This document shows positions 27,147 to 36,195 of a DNA stretch of 64,000 nucleotides, one piece after another; position 1 is the stretch's first letter; every line of letters begins with the position of its first letter. The position numbers and the translations under genes were made by a program. A model generated the notes under the pieces. That model did no database searches and was not told the origin of the DNA. It saw only the letters and a list, made by a program, of their open reading frames with translations. This DNA comes from Ramlibacter sp. WS9 (GTDB lineage: Bacteria; Pseudomonadota; Gammaproteobacteria; Burkholderiales; Burkholderiaceae_C), in the NCBI RefSeq assembly GCF_003797765.1, contig NZ_RKMB01000007.1:186001-250000 (forward strand), written 5' to 3'.

Positions 27147-27913
27147 AGATCACGCGCACCGTCGAGCGTTGGTCCCCTGTCGTCGTGCTGGTGGCCGCGC
27201 TCCTGCTCTGGCAAGCGATCGTCTCGGGCTTCGGCATTCCGGAATTCATCTTTCCCAGCCCGCTGCAGATCGCGCAGCAGTTCGCGGAATTCAAGGTGCC
27301 GCTGTTCGAAGCGGCGTGGAAGACGTTCTGGGTCACGATGCTCGGCTTCGGCATCTCCATCGTCGTGGGTGTGCTGCTCGGGTTCCTGATCGGCAGCTCG
27401 CGGTTGGCGTACACCGCGCTGTATCCGCTGATGGTGGGGTTCAACGCCGTGCCCAAGGCGGCCATCGTGCCCATCCTGGTGGTGTGGTTCGGCATCGGCC
27501 TGGGCCCGGGTGTGCTCACGGCCTTCCTCATCTCTTTCTTTCCGATCACGGTGAACATCGCGACGGGCCTGGCGACGCTGGAGCCGGAGTTGGAAGATGT
27601 GTTGCGCGTATTGGGTGCCAAGCGCTGGGACGTGCTGGTGAAGGTGGGCTTGCCGCGATCGATGCCGTTCTTCTATGCCTCGCTGAAGGTCGCGATCACA
27701 TTGGCTTTCGTGGGCACGGTGCTGGCCGAGATGACGGCCGGCGACTCGGGCATCGGCTACCTGATGCAGTCGGCCAGCAGCCAGCAGCGGATGCCGCTGG
27801 CGTTTGCGGGCCTGGTGCTGATCAGCGCGATGGCGATGGCGATGTACGAGCTCTTCAGCCTGCTCGAAAAGCACACCACCGCCTGGGCTCACCGCGGATC
27901 CCAGGGGCACTGA
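27143..27913 (+). CDS. ABC transporter permease (SsuC/TauC type)
   Basis: A 256-residue inner-membrane permease with about six helices. The family's N-terminal motif FGIPEFIFPSPLQIAQQF precedes the binding-protein-dependent transport core. The EAA-type loop facing the ATPase is LRVLGAKRWDVLVKVGLPRS. The ATG overlaps the ATPase stop and the gene ends 3 bp before ureD. Confidence 0.92.
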   Translation: MKITRTVERWSPVVVLVAALLLWQAIVSGFGIPEFIFPSPLQIAQQFAEFKVPLFEAAWKTFWVTMLGFGISIVVGVLLGFLIGSSRLAYTALYPLMVGFNAVPKAAIVPILVVWFGIGLGPGVLTAFLISFFPITVNIATGLATLEPELEDVLRVLGAKRWDVLVKVGLPRSMPFFYASLKVAITLAFVGTVLAEMTAGDSGIGYLMQSASSQQRMPLAFAGLVLISAMAMAMYELFSLLEKHTTAWAHRGSQGH

Positions 27914-27916
27914 GGC

Positions 27917-28747
27917 GTGGCCTGGCACGCCCGTCTGTCGCTCGACTACCGCCGCGAAGCAGACCGCTGCGTCGCGCGTTTCGAGCATGACGGGCCCTTG
28001 CGCATCCTGCAGACGCTCTACCCCGAGGGAGATGGCATCTGCCACAACGTGCTGGTGCACCCGCCCGGCGGGCTGGTGGGCGGCGACACGCTGGAGATCG
28101 CGATCCGCGCCGGTGCTGGCGCGCACGGGCTCATCACAACTCCGGGCGCCTCGCGCTTCTACCGTTCGGACGGCGAGACGGCCGCGCAGCGCACGACCAT
28201 CGCGCTGGACGAGGGCGCGCGGCTGGAGTGGCTGCCCCTCGAAGCCATTTGCTACAGCGGCTGCATCGCCGAAAACCACCTGAACCTCGACCTCGCGCCC
28301 GGCTCGGAATTGATCGGCTGGGACGTGACCGCGTTGGGCTTGCCCGAGGCGAATCTGCCCTTCTTGCACGGCAGCCTGCTGCAACACATCGAACTGGGTG
28401 GTGCGTGGCTCGAGCGCGGGCGTATCGCAGCCGGGGATGCGGCGTTGATGGATGGCGCGCTGGGCTTGGCGGGCCAGCGCTGCATTGCCACGTTGTTCCT
28501 GGCCACGGGCAGCGATTGGGCACGGGCCCGGCGCGACCTGGCGCTGGAACTGGCGCGCGACGTCATCGCTGCTCATCCGCTGGCGGAAATGGCCGGCGCC
28601 ACGGCACCCGGGCCGCGGGTCGTTGCCGTCCGCGTGCTGGCGCCATTGGTCGAGCCGGCGCTGAGCCTGCTCAAGTCCATCCGCGGCGCCTGGCGCACGG
28701 GGCTGTGGGATTTGCCCGCGACGCTGCCTCGCACCTGGGCGCTGTAG
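27917..28747 (+). CDS. ureD: Urease accessory protein UreD
   Basis: A 276-residue UreD/UreH protein starting with GTG at 27917, 3 bp after the permease. UreD scaffolds UreF and UreG on apo-urease for nickel insertion. Signature segments are HPPGGLVGGDTLEIAI, TTPGASRFYRS, LEWLPLEAICYSGC, and a C terminus ending RTWAL. It is 24 kb from ureA and on the same strand, placed at the end of an ABC transporter operon rather than immediately before ureA. Confidence 0.94.
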   Translation: MAWHARLSLDYRREADRCVARFEHDGPLRILQTLYPEGDGICHNVLVHPPGGLVGGDTLEIAIRAGAGAHGLITTPGASRFYRSDGETAAQRTTIALDEGARLEWLPLEAICYSGCIAENHLNLDLAPGSELIGWDVTALGLPEANLPFLHGSLLQHIELGGAWLERGRIAAGDAALMDGALGLAGQRCIATLFLATGSDWARARRDLALELARDVIAAHPLAEMAGATAPGPRVVAVRVLAPLVEPALSLLKSIRGAWRTGLWDLPATLPRTWAL

Positions 28748-28923
28748 CGGCCTATAGCGGCCCTACGGCAAGCTCAGCCGGGCTGCTGTCCCACGCTTGC
28801 CATCCCCGTCCTACGGCCGGACCGGCATCGCGCTGCCTGGGATGCGGTGTCTCCGCTGTCATGGCCGGGCTGGCTGCGTCCCTAGACTGCATTGCATACC
28901 CAGACAAGCTTACAGGAGCCATC

Positions 28924-29394
28924 ATGAACGCACGCACCACCGGCCACTCGCGCAAGAGCCTCGCCTCGTACGGGGTCGTCGCCCTTCTCGCGATGACGGC
29001 CGCCACCGCCCAGGTCGCCACCGGCACCACCGGCATCGACACGTCGGGCAATTACCAGCAGGAAGTGCAGGCCTGCATGACCGGCAAGACCCAGCAGGAC
29101 CGTGAAACCTGCCTGAAGGAAGCGCGCAATGCCCAAGCCGACAAGAAGCGTGGCGTGCTCGACAACGCCGGCTCCAAGTTCGACAACAACGCGGCGGCAC
29201 GCTGCGATGTGCTGGCCGGCGAAGAGAAGGCTGCATGCAAGGCCCGCGTGATGGGCTACGGGAGCACCAGCGGCAGCGTTGCCGGCGGTGGCCTGCTGCG
29301 CGAAGTGGAAACCGTGGTGATGCCCGCGGGCGCCGGCTCGGTGACCGTCCAGCCCAAGACCGCCGAACCGGTGGTGCTGGTGCCCAGCAAGTAG
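28924..29394 (+). CDS. Small secreted protein with paired cysteines
   Basis: A 156-residue protein with an N-terminal signal sequence (SYGVVALLAMTAATAQVA). Four cysteines follow in two C-x(8-9)-C pairs: QACMTGKTQQDRETCLKEA, then ARCDVLAGEEKAACKARVMG. The C-terminal part (GSVTVQPKTAEPVVLVPSK) looks extended. It is probably periplasmic with two disulfides. I recognise no named family. A rho-independent terminator follows. Confidence 0.75.
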   Translation: MNARTTGHSRKSLASYGVVALLAMTAATAQVATGTTGIDTSGNYQQEVQACMTGKTQQDRETCLKEARNAQADKKRGVLDNAGSKFDNNAAARCDVLAGEEKAACKARVMGYGSTSGSVAGGGLLREVETVVMPAGAGSVTVQPKTAEPVVLVPSK

Positions 29395-29418
29395 GAGACC
29401 TGAAGAGAGAGAACCTCG

Positions 29419-29442
29419 GCGGGCCTATGGCCCGCTTTTTTT
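29419..29442 (+). terminator. Rho-independent terminator
   Basis: GCGGGCC, loop TAT, GGCCCGC, then seven T residues. It is the clearest intrinsic terminator in the window. Confidence 0.92.
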
Positions 29443-29521
29443 CACATTCGATACTTCCGCTCACGGCGGTGCCTCGATTCCAGGGTCACCATCGCGGCAC
29501 CTGACACACCTTGGGGAAAAC

Positions 29522-30763
29522 ATGACTGCTGCAAGACCTGCTGCCGGACGCACCGTGACAGCCTGGCGTTGGATCGCAATGTTGGGATGTGCCGCGCTGG
29601 TGACCGCATGCGGCGGCGGGGGCGGCGGTGGCGGAACTGCCGCCAGTCAAGGCACGCTGCGGGTGGCGCTGACGGACGCGCCTGCGTGTGGCTACGACCA
29701 CGTCTGGGTCACCATCGAAAAAGTGAGCGTGCACCAGAGCAGCAGCGCCGCGGAAGCAGATGCAGGCTGGACCGACCTCACGCTCTCGCCCGCACGGCGC
29801 GTCGACCTGCTCACGCTGACCAACGGTGTTCTTGAAGAGCTGGGCTCCACGCCGCTTGCCGCCGGGCGCTACTCGCAGATTCGCCTGGTCCTGGCCGGGA
29901 ACAGCGGCACCGGCAGCACGAGCGTTGCCAACGCGGTGCAGCCGACCGGTGGCCCTGTGATTCCGCTTTCGACGCCCAGCGCGCAGCAGAGCGGGCTGAA
30001 GCTGCAAGCACATGTCGATGTAGCGGCCGGACAGGTGGCCGACGTGGTGCTGGACTTCGACGCTTGCAAGTCCATCGTCAAGGCCGGCAATTCGGGTAAC
30101 TACATCTTGAAGCCGGTGATCTCCGTGGTGCCTCGCGTCGTGACCGGCCTGCAAGGTTTCGTCACGACGACGCTCGCCCTCGGCAGCACGACCGTGTCGG
30201 CGCAGCAGGACGGCGTCACCCTTCGTACCACCGTTCCGGATGCAACGGGAAGGTTCAGTATTCCTTACCTTGCCACCGGCACTTACACCTTGGTCATCGC
30301 GTCGGAAGGCCGCGCTACCGGTGTGATCACCAACTTGCCAGTCGGCACGTCGAGCACGGCCATCAACGGCACCGCCACGGCGATCGTGCTGCCGGCCTCG
30401 TCGATGGCCGACGTGACGGGAACCGTGTCGCTCGTCTCCACGTCTGGCAGCGGCACCGTGACCACCGCGTTGACGGATGCCGTCGTGTCGGCTTCGCAAG
30501 CATTGACCGGCGGGCCGACCATCTTGCTGAGCGGCCAGCCGGTCGACTCGACGCTGGGCACCTATAGGTTCCACTTGCCGACAGGCGCGCCGGTGAAGGC
30601 CGCATACACGTCACCCGCCGTGCCGCTTACTTTCGTGGCGGACACTGCGGCCGCCGGAAAGTACAGCATCAAGGCCGAGGCGCCGGGGCGCGCCGCCCAA
30701 ACCAAACCGGCCGACATCAGCACAGGCGTCAGCGCTACAGTGAACTTCAGCTACGGGCCGTGA
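29522..30763 (+). CDS. DUF4382-type lipoprotein
   Basis: A 413-residue lipoprotein. The signal peptide ends in AALVTACGGGGGGGG, with the lipobox Cys near residue 30 and a polyglycine tether. Residues 45-205 fit the DUF4382 domain (LRVALTDAPACGYDHVWVTI, VDLLTLTNGVLEELG, GRYSQIRLVL). The remainder is beta-rich, with a carboxypeptidase-regulatory-like segment (ATGRFSIPYLATGTYTLVI). It probably sits in the outer membrane facing outward or to the periplasm. The function is unknown. Confidence 0.82.
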   Translation: MTAARPAAGRTVTAWRWIAMLGCAALVTACGGGGGGGGTAASQGTLRVALTDAPACGYDHVWVTIEKVSVHQSSSAAEADAGWTDLTLSPARRVDLLTLTNGVLEELGSTPLAAGRYSQIRLVLAGNSGTGSTSVANAVQPTGGPVIPLSTPSAQQSGLKLQAHVDVAAGQVADVVLDFDACKSIVKAGNSGNYILKPVISVVPRVVTGLQGFVTTTLALGSTTVSAQQDGVTLRTTVPDATGRFSIPYLATGTYTLVIASEGRATGVITNLPVGTSSTAINGTATAIVLPASSMADVTGTVSLVSTSGSGTVTTALTDAVVSASQALTGGPTILLSGQPVDSTLGTYRFHLPTGAPVKAAYTSPAVPLTFVADTAAAGKYSIKAEAPGRAAQTKPADISTGVSATVNFSYGP

Positions 30764-30842
30764 CGTACCGGGCCGCCGGCAACCGGGGGTAGACGCGACG
30801 CCGTCCTACAGACGCGCGCCGAACCTCCGCTACGCTGGAGCC

Positions 30843-31568
30843 GTGATTCGACGAACCTCACCCCACTCCACTGTATCGCGCACCGGGCTGTCAGGCCCGG
30901 TGTTCTATTTGGGCCTCTGCGCGGCCGTGCTCGCGGGCGGCCTCTACCTCGATCGCTCATCGGCAAAGACCGCGCCGCCGCGCGAGATCTCGGCGCTGCA
31001 TGAAGACCTCGCGCGCGAGCGGGCCTCGTCCGACGTGCTCGAAGTTGCCCGCTGGGCGATCGCGTCGCACGACCATGACGGCCTGCCCTTCCTGGTGATC
31101 GACAAGAGCCACGCCAGGCTGTTCGCCTTCGACGAGTCCGGGCGCCTGCGCGCACACGGCCCGGTGTTGCTCGGCGCCGGGTTCGGCGACACACCTGCAG
31201 CACCTGCCACGCCCGCCGGCCGCTTCGTCGCGGACACGTGGCTATCGGGACAAAGTGACGCCATCGTCTGGGTCCATGCGGGTGTCACGGTTTCGCTGTA
31301 TGCGGCGCCCTCGCCCGCCTCGCCCGGCCGGGCCCAGCAGCGGCTCGCGTCTGGCCGCGTGGAAGACAAGCGCATCTCTGACGGCTCGCTGCATGTGGCG
31401 AGCGATTTCTACCGTGAGCACCTTGCGCCTTTGCACGGTCGGGCCAGTGTGGCGTACGTGCTGCCGGAGGCAAGGCCGGTGCGTGAAGTCTTTGCGCTCG
31501 CAGGGCGTGAACCGCAGCTGGCAGCTCAATCGTTCAACCCGATCCCGCTCACAAGGAGACTCTCATGA
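30843..31568 (+). CDS. L,D-transpeptidase-like protein lacking the catalytic cysteine
   Basis: A 241-residue protein with a GTG start, one N-terminal membrane segment (PVFYLGLCAAVLAGGLYLD) and a YkuD-like domain from about residue 78 (FLVIDKSHARLFAFDESGRL, LGAGFGDTPAAPATPAGRF). Where active enzymes have S-x-G-C with a catalytic Cys, this protein reads RISDGSLHVASDFY, so Cys is Ser. A His remains in IVWVHAG. It is therefore probably inactive as a classical transpeptidase. It overlaps the next gene by 4 bp. Confidence 0.75.
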   Translation: MIRRTSPHSTVSRTGLSGPVFYLGLCAAVLAGGLYLDRSSAKTAPPREISALHEDLARERASSDVLEVARWAIASHDHDGLPFLVIDKSHARLFAFDESGRLRAHGPVLLGAGFGDTPAAPATPAGRFVADTWLSGQSDAIVWVHAGVTVSLYAAPSPASPGRAQQRLASGRVEDKRISDGSLHVASDFYREHLAPLHGRASVAYVLPEARPVREVFALAGREPQLAAQSFNPIPLTRRLS

Positions 31569-31768
31569 ACGCCGAAAGACCCGGTAAGGCCGAACATGGC
31601 GCGCAAAGCGAAGTGACGTGGGACGGCGGCAAAGGCCGCCAGCCTTACGCCAACCAGGGCCCGCAGGAAGCAGGCCCCAGTGGTGGAGGCGCGTTCGCCG
31701 AAGGCAACCGCGGGGACCTCTCGGGCCGCAATGTGGAGCAGCTCGAACAGGTCCGGAAAAAGCCGTGA
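31565..31768 (+). CDS. Small hydrophilic protein
   Basis: A 67-residue protein of low complexity, rich in Gly, Gln, Glu and Asn, with no signal or membrane segment (for example WDGGKGRQPYANQGPQEAG). It is probably disordered. Its ATG overlaps the stop of the L,D-transpeptidase-like gene, and AAGGAGA at 31553-31559 is a good ribosome site, which support it as real. It converges with urtE, whose stop starts at 31769. Confidence 0.65.
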   Translation: MNAERPGKAEHGAQSEVTWDGGKGRQPYANQGPQEAGPSGGGAFAEGNRGDLSGRNVEQLEQVRKKP

Positions 31769-32461
31769 TCAGATCGCGACCAGCTGGCGCACGCCCTGCG
31801 CTTCCATGTCCTTGCCGAGGCCGCGCGCGATGAACTCGCCGCGCTGCATCACCAGGTAGTCGTCCGCGAGTTCCTGCGCAAAGTCGTAATACTGCTCGAC
31901 CAGCAGGATCGCCATGTCCCCACGATCCGCCAGCATGCGGATCACGCGGCCGATGTCCTTGATGATGCTCGGCTGGATGCCCTCGGTAGGCTCATCGAGG
32001 ATGAGCAGGCGGGGCTTCGCGGCCAGCGCACGAGCGATGGCGAGTTGTTGCTGCTGCCCGCCCGAAAGATCACCGCCGCGACGTCCCAGCATTTGCTTGA
32101 GCACGGGGAACAGTTCGAACAGCTCCGCCGGGATCGGCGTCGAGGCGCTCTTGTACGCCAAGCCCATGCGCAGGTTCTCTTCGACCGTGAGACGGGCAAA
32201 AATTTCGCGGCCCTGCGGCACGAAACCGATGCCGGCGCGAGCCCGCTGGTACGGCGTGGCTGCGTGAATGGGCTTGCCGTCGAACTCGATGCTGCCCGTC
32301 TTGATAGCCACCAGGCCCATCAACGACTTGAGCAGCGTCGTCTTGCCGACACCGTTGCGTCCGAGCAGCACCGTGACTTTGCCGACGTGCGCTTCAAGGC
32401 TCACGTCCCGCAGGATGTGCGAGCCGCCGTAGTACTGGTTGATGTTCTTGACTGTCAGCAT
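31769..32461 (-). CDS. urtE: Urea ABC transporter ATPase UrtE
   Basis: A 230-residue LivF-type ATPase. Walker A is GRNGVGKTTLLK, signature DLSGGQQQQLAIARAL, Walker B LLILDEPTEGIQPS. The start MLTVKNINQYYGGSHILRDV is characteristic of UrtE. It is the last gene of urtABCDE, 3 bp after urtD. Confidence 0.95.
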   Translation of the reverse strand: MLTVKNINQYYGGSHILRDVSLEAHVGKVTVLLGRNGVGKTTLLKSLMGLVAIKTGSIEFDGKPIHAATPYQRARAGIGFVPQGREIFARLTVEENLRMGLAYKSASTPIPAELFELFPVLKQMLGRRGGDLSGGQQQQLAIARALAAKPRLLILDEPTEGIQPSIIKDIGRVIRMLADRGDMAILLVEQYYDFAQELADDYLVMQRGEFIARGLGKDMEAQGVRQLVAI

Positions 32462-32464
32462 GGC

Positions 32465-33340
32465 TTAGCGACCCAGGTAGACCTCGATCACGCGCTCGTC
32501 GTTCTGCACCTGCTCCAGCGAGCCTTGCGCCAGCACCGAACCTTCGTGCAGCACCGTGACGATTTCCGAGATCACCTTGATGAAGCTCATGTCGTGCTCC
32601 ACCACCATCAGCGAATGCTGCCCCTTGAGCTTGAGAAAGAGTTCGGCCGTGCGCGAAGTCTCTTCGTCGGTCATGCCGGCGACGGGCTCGTCCAGCAGCA
32701 GCAGCTTCGGATCCTGCATCAGCAGCATGCCGATCTCCAGCCATTGCTTCTGCCCGTGGCTGAGGTTGCCGGCCATGCGCGACACGGACTCTGCCAGGTG
32801 AATGGTGTGCAGCACATCGGCGAGCCTGTCGCTCTGCCCGGAGTCCAGGCGGAAGAACATTGACGACTGCACACCCTTGTTGGTCTTGAGCGCGAGCTCC
32901 AGGTTCTCGAACACCGTGAGCTGCTCGAACACCGTGGGCTTCTGGAACTTGCGGCCGATGCCCATCTGCGCGATTTGCGGCTCGGTGTGGCGCAAGAGGT
33001 CGATGGTGCTGCCGAAGAACACGGTGCCTTCGTCCGGACGGGTCTTGCCGGTGATGATGTCCATCATCGTCGTCTTGCCCGCACCGTTCGGCCCGATGAT
33101 GCAGCGCAACTCCCCCGGTGCAATGTCGAGCGACAGCTTGTTGATGGCCTTGAAGCCGTCGAAGCTCACGCTCACGTCTTCCAGGTAGAGGATGCGGCCG
33201 TGCGTCGTGTCGATCTCGCCCGGCGTGACGCGGCGTGAGAAGCCGGCGGCGCGGCCGCCCGATTCGGTCTGGCCGACCGACCCACGTGCCTGGTGCGCCT
33301 CCACGCGCCGCGCGCCTTCTTCGAGCAAGTCCGGCGTCAT
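32465..33340 (-). CDS. urtD: Urea ABC transporter ATPase UrtD
   Basis: A 291-residue LivG-type ATPase. An N-terminal extension of about 45 residues (RRVEAHQARGSVGQ) precedes ILYLEDVSVSFDGFKAINKL. Walker A is GPNGAGKTTMMD, signature NLSHGQKQWLEIGMLL, Walker B LLLLDEPVAGMTDEE. The SHGQKQWLEI version of the signature is typical of UrtD. The start overlaps the urtC stop. Confidence 0.95.
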   Translation of the reverse strand: MTPDLLEEGARRVEAHQARGSVGQTESGGRAAGFSRRVTPGEIDTTHGRILYLEDVSVSFDGFKAINKLSLDIAPGELRCIIGPNGAGKTTMMDIITGKTRPDEGTVFFGSTIDLLRHTEPQIAQMGIGRKFQKPTVFEQLTVFENLELALKTNKGVQSSMFFRLDSGQSDRLADVLHTIHLAESVSRMAGNLSHGQKQWLEIGMLLMQDPKLLLLDEPVAGMTDEETSRTAELFLKLKGQHSLMVVEHDMSFIKVISEIVTVLHEGSVLAQGSLEQVQNDERVIEVYLGR

Positions 33341-34470
33341 TGCGGGCCCCGCTTGAAGCGCTTGACCAAACCGACGATGCCGTTCGGCAGAAACAGCGTG
33401 ACAGCGATGAAGAGCGCGCCCAGGAAGTACAGCCAGATCTCGGGTGCGGCCACGGTGAGCCAACTTTTGGCGCCGTTGACGAGGAACGCGCCGACGATGG
33501 GCCCGATCAGCGTGGCACGGCCGCCGACCGCCGCCCAGATGGCGATCTCGATCGAATTCGCCGGGCTCATCTCGCTGGGGTTGATGATGCCGACCTGAGG
33601 CACGTAGAGTGCGCCGGCCACGCCGCACATGATGGCGGACAGCGTCCAGATCGTGAGCTTGTAACCGATGGGGTTGTAGCCCGAGAACATCACGCGCGAC
33701 TCCGCGTCGCGGATAGCCTGCAGCACCCGGCCGAACTTGCTGGTGACCAGCCAGCGGCCGAACAGGAAGAACGCCAGCAGCGTCACGCCGGTCATGACGA
33801 ACAAGGTCATGCGCATGGATTGCGTGGCGATGGGGATGTTCAGGATGCGCTTGAAATCGGTGAAGCCGTTGTTGCCGCCGAAGCCGGTCTCGTTGCGAAA
33901 GAACAGCAGCATGGCCGCGAACGTCATCGCCTGCGTGATGATGGAGAAGTACACGCCCTTGATGCGTGAGCGGAAGGCGAAGTAGCCGAACACGAAGGCC
34001 ACGATGCCCGGCACAGCGACGATGAGGAACAGCGTGGCGATGAAGCTGTCGCTGAACGTCCAGTGCCACGGCAGCACCTTCCAGTCCAGGAACACCATGA
34101 AGTCCGGCAGGTCGCTCTTGTAGTTGCCGTCGCGGCCGATCTGGCGCATCAGGTACATGCCCATGACGTAGCCGCCCAGCGCGAAGAACAGGCCGTGGCC
34201 CAGCGAGAGGATGCCGGTGTAGCCCCAGATCAGGTCCATCGCCAGCGCGCAGATGGCGTAGCACATGATCTTGCCGACCAGCGCCACGGCGTAGTCGCTC
34301 ATGTGGAACACGCTGTCCGCGGGGACCAGCAGGTTCAACACCGGTGCGACAGCGCACACAACGATCAGCGCGACGATGAAGGCCGTCCAGCCCATGCGCG
34401 TGAGCACCGCGGGCTTGCCGGGAAGTGCCACGGGCGTGACTGCCGGAATCGGATCTCGGTTCATGGTCAT
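33337..34470 (-). CDS. urtC: Urea ABC transporter permease UrtC
   Basis: A 377-residue LivM-type permease with about 10 membrane segments, for example LIWGYTGILSLGHGLFFALG. The ATPase-contact loop is around VLQAIRDAESRVMFSGYNP. The start at 34470 overlaps the urtB stop; longer upstream frames are shadows of urtB. Confidence 0.94.
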   Translation of the reverse strand: MTMNRDPIPAVTPVALPGKPAVLTRMGWTAFIVALIVVCAVAPVLNLLVPADSVFHMSDYAVALVGKIMCYAICALAMDLIWGYTGILSLGHGLFFALGGYVMGMYLMRQIGRDGNYKSDLPDFMVFLDWKVLPWHWTFSDSFIATLFLIVAVPGIVAFVFGYFAFRSRIKGVYFSIITQAMTFAAMLLFFRNETGFGGNNGFTDFKRILNIPIATQSMRMTLFVMTGVTLLAFFLFGRWLVTSKFGRVLQAIRDAESRVMFSGYNPIGYKLTIWTLSAIMCGVAGALYVPQVGIINPSEMSPANSIEIAIWAAVGGRATLIGPIVGAFLVNGAKSWLTVAAPEIWLYFLGALFIAVTLFLPNGIVGLVKRFKRGPQ

Positions 34471-36041
34471 GCGTCTGCCGTGCGGCCCTTGACGGCGAAG
34501 ATGCCTTGCGGACGCTTCTGGATGAAGACGATGATGAACACAAGCACGCAGATCTTGGCGAGCACGGCGCCGGTCCATCCTTCAAGGAATTTGTTCAGCA
34601 CGCCCAGACCCAGCGCGGCGTAGACGGTGCCGGCCAGTTGGCCCACGCCACCCAGCACCACCACCATGAACGCATCGACGATGTAGCCCTGGCCCAGGTC
34701 GGGGCCGACGTTGCCGATCTGGCTGAGCGCGCAGCCGGCCAGCCCCGCGATGCCCGAACCCAGCGCGAAGGCGTAGGTGTCGATGCGAGCGGTGTTCACG
34801 CCCATGCACGAAGCGATCGGCCGGTTCTGCGTGACGCCGCGCACGAACAACCCGAGGCGTGTCTTGGAAATCAGGAAGGCCATGCCCAAGAGCACCGCCA
34901 TGGCGAAGCCGATGATGACGATGCGGTTCCAGGGCAGCTGCAGGTTGCCCATCACGACCACGCCGCCGCTCATCCAGCTGGGGTTCTCCACGCCGACGTT
35001 CTGCGCACCGAACACCGAGCGCACCAGCTGCATCAGCATCAGGCTGATGCCCCAGGTGGCCAACAGCGTTTCGAGCGGACGGCCGTAGAGGAAGCGGATC
35101 ACGCTGCGCTCCAGCGCGGCGCCCATCAGCGCGGACGCGGCAAAGGCTACGGGCACTGCGGCGACCAGGTACCAGTCGAAGGCGCCCGGCAGGTATTTCT
35201 GGAACAGGCCCTGCACCACGTAGGTGGCATAGGCGCCGATCATCATCAGCTCGCCGTGCGCCATGTTGATGACGCCCATCAGGCCGTAGGTGATGGCCAG
35301 GCCCAGTGCCACCAGCAGCAGGATCGAGCCCAGGCTGATGCCGGAGAAGATCGCGCCGGCCTTGTCCCCCCACGCGAGCGACGCCTCCACCGTGCGCAGC
35401 GATGCTTCCAGCGTAGACTTCACTTCACCATCTGTCTCGGCCTTGATGCGCTCGATCAAGAGTGTCTTGGTGCCGGCGTTCTTGCTCTGGCCCAGCAACC
35501 GAGCCGCTTCCATGCGCTTGGCCTTGTCGCTGCTGCCCAGCAGCACGGCGGCGCGCACCATGCCCAGCTGCTCCTTCACCTGCGCATCGGTCTCGGCGGC
35601 GTAGGCTTTTTCGATCAGCGGCAGCTTGGATTCGTCGCTCTCGTTCTGCAGCGTCTTGATGGCCTGGCGGCGCAGCACCACGTCTTTCGAGAACAGCTTG
35701 AGCGCCGCCATCGCCGCGTCGAGTTCGCCGCGCATGCGGTTGTTGTTGATCACGTCTTCGGCGTCAGCCGGCAACGGCTGTTCGGCACCGGTCACCGGGT
35801 CGAAGCCCTTGCCGTCCTTGACGAGGAACACCTTCTCGCCCGCGACTTTGACGCCGTCGTCGATCAGCGCCTGGATGAAGGCCGCCGTCTTGTCGTCACC
35901 CGCAGCGACGGCCTTGTTCAGCGCTTCGATGCGCGCATCCGTCTCCCCCGCCGCCATGGCTCGCGCCTCGGCCGGGGTCAGGGCGTGGACGTTGGCCGTG
36001 AAGAGGAACGCTGCTGTGAGGACGAGACTGCGGATGAACAT
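34467..36041 (-). CDS. urtB: Urea ABC transporter permease UrtB
   Basis: A 524-residue LivH-type permease with the UrtB-specific N-terminal domain: a signal-like segment (LVLTAAFLFTANVHA), then about 200 residues of helical repeats (PLIEKAYAAETDAQVKEQLG). The permease core starts near residue 230 (LLVALGLAITYGLMGVINMA). An upstream in-frame start would be translated from the palindromic repeat, so 36041 is preferred. Confidence 0.94.
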   Translation of the reverse strand: MFIRSLVLTAAFLFTANVHALTPAEARAMAAGETDARIEALNKAVAAGDDKTAAFIQALIDDGVKVAGEKVFLVKDGKGFDPVTGAEQPLPADAEDVINNNRMRGELDAAMAALKLFSKDVVLRRQAIKTLQNESDESKLPLIEKAYAAETDAQVKEQLGMVRAAVLLGSSDKAKRMEAARLLGQSKNAGTKTLLIERIKAETDGEVKSTLEASLRTVEASLAWGDKAGAIFSGISLGSILLLVALGLAITYGLMGVINMAHGELMMIGAYATYVVQGLFQKYLPGAFDWYLVAAVPVAFAASALMGAALERSVIRFLYGRPLETLLATWGISLMLMQLVRSVFGAQNVGVENPSWMSGGVVVMGNLQLPWNRIVIIGFAMAVLLGMAFLISKTRLGLFVRGVTQNRPIASCMGVNTARIDTYAFALGSGIAGLAGCALSQIGNVGPDLGQGYIVDAFMVVVLGGVGQLAGTVYAALGLGVLNKFLEGWTGAVLAKICVLVFIIVFIQKRPQGIFAVKGRTADA

Positions 36042-36094
36042 GAAAGAACCTGTAGGTTGGGCAACACGTTGCCCACGCTGGAGGCACCTCTTAT

Positions 36095-36178
36095 CCCCTC
36101 TCCCCTTTGGGGAGAGGGTTAGGGTGAGGGGCATGGCGCGAGGCCCTCACCCCTGCCCTCTCCCAGAGGGAGAGGGAG
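36095..36178. repeat. Two palindromic repeats between urtA and urtB
   Basis: Two copies of the 35-bp CCCTCTCCC/GGGAGAGGG unit lie in opposite orientation at 36095-36132 and 36144-36178, so they could pair with each other as well as fold individually. They fill most of the 154-bp gap between urtA and urtB, where most urt operons have little spacing. A stem here could protect the abundant urtA message. Confidence 0.85.
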
Positions 36179-36195
36179 TAAAGCCCGCAGGCGTC

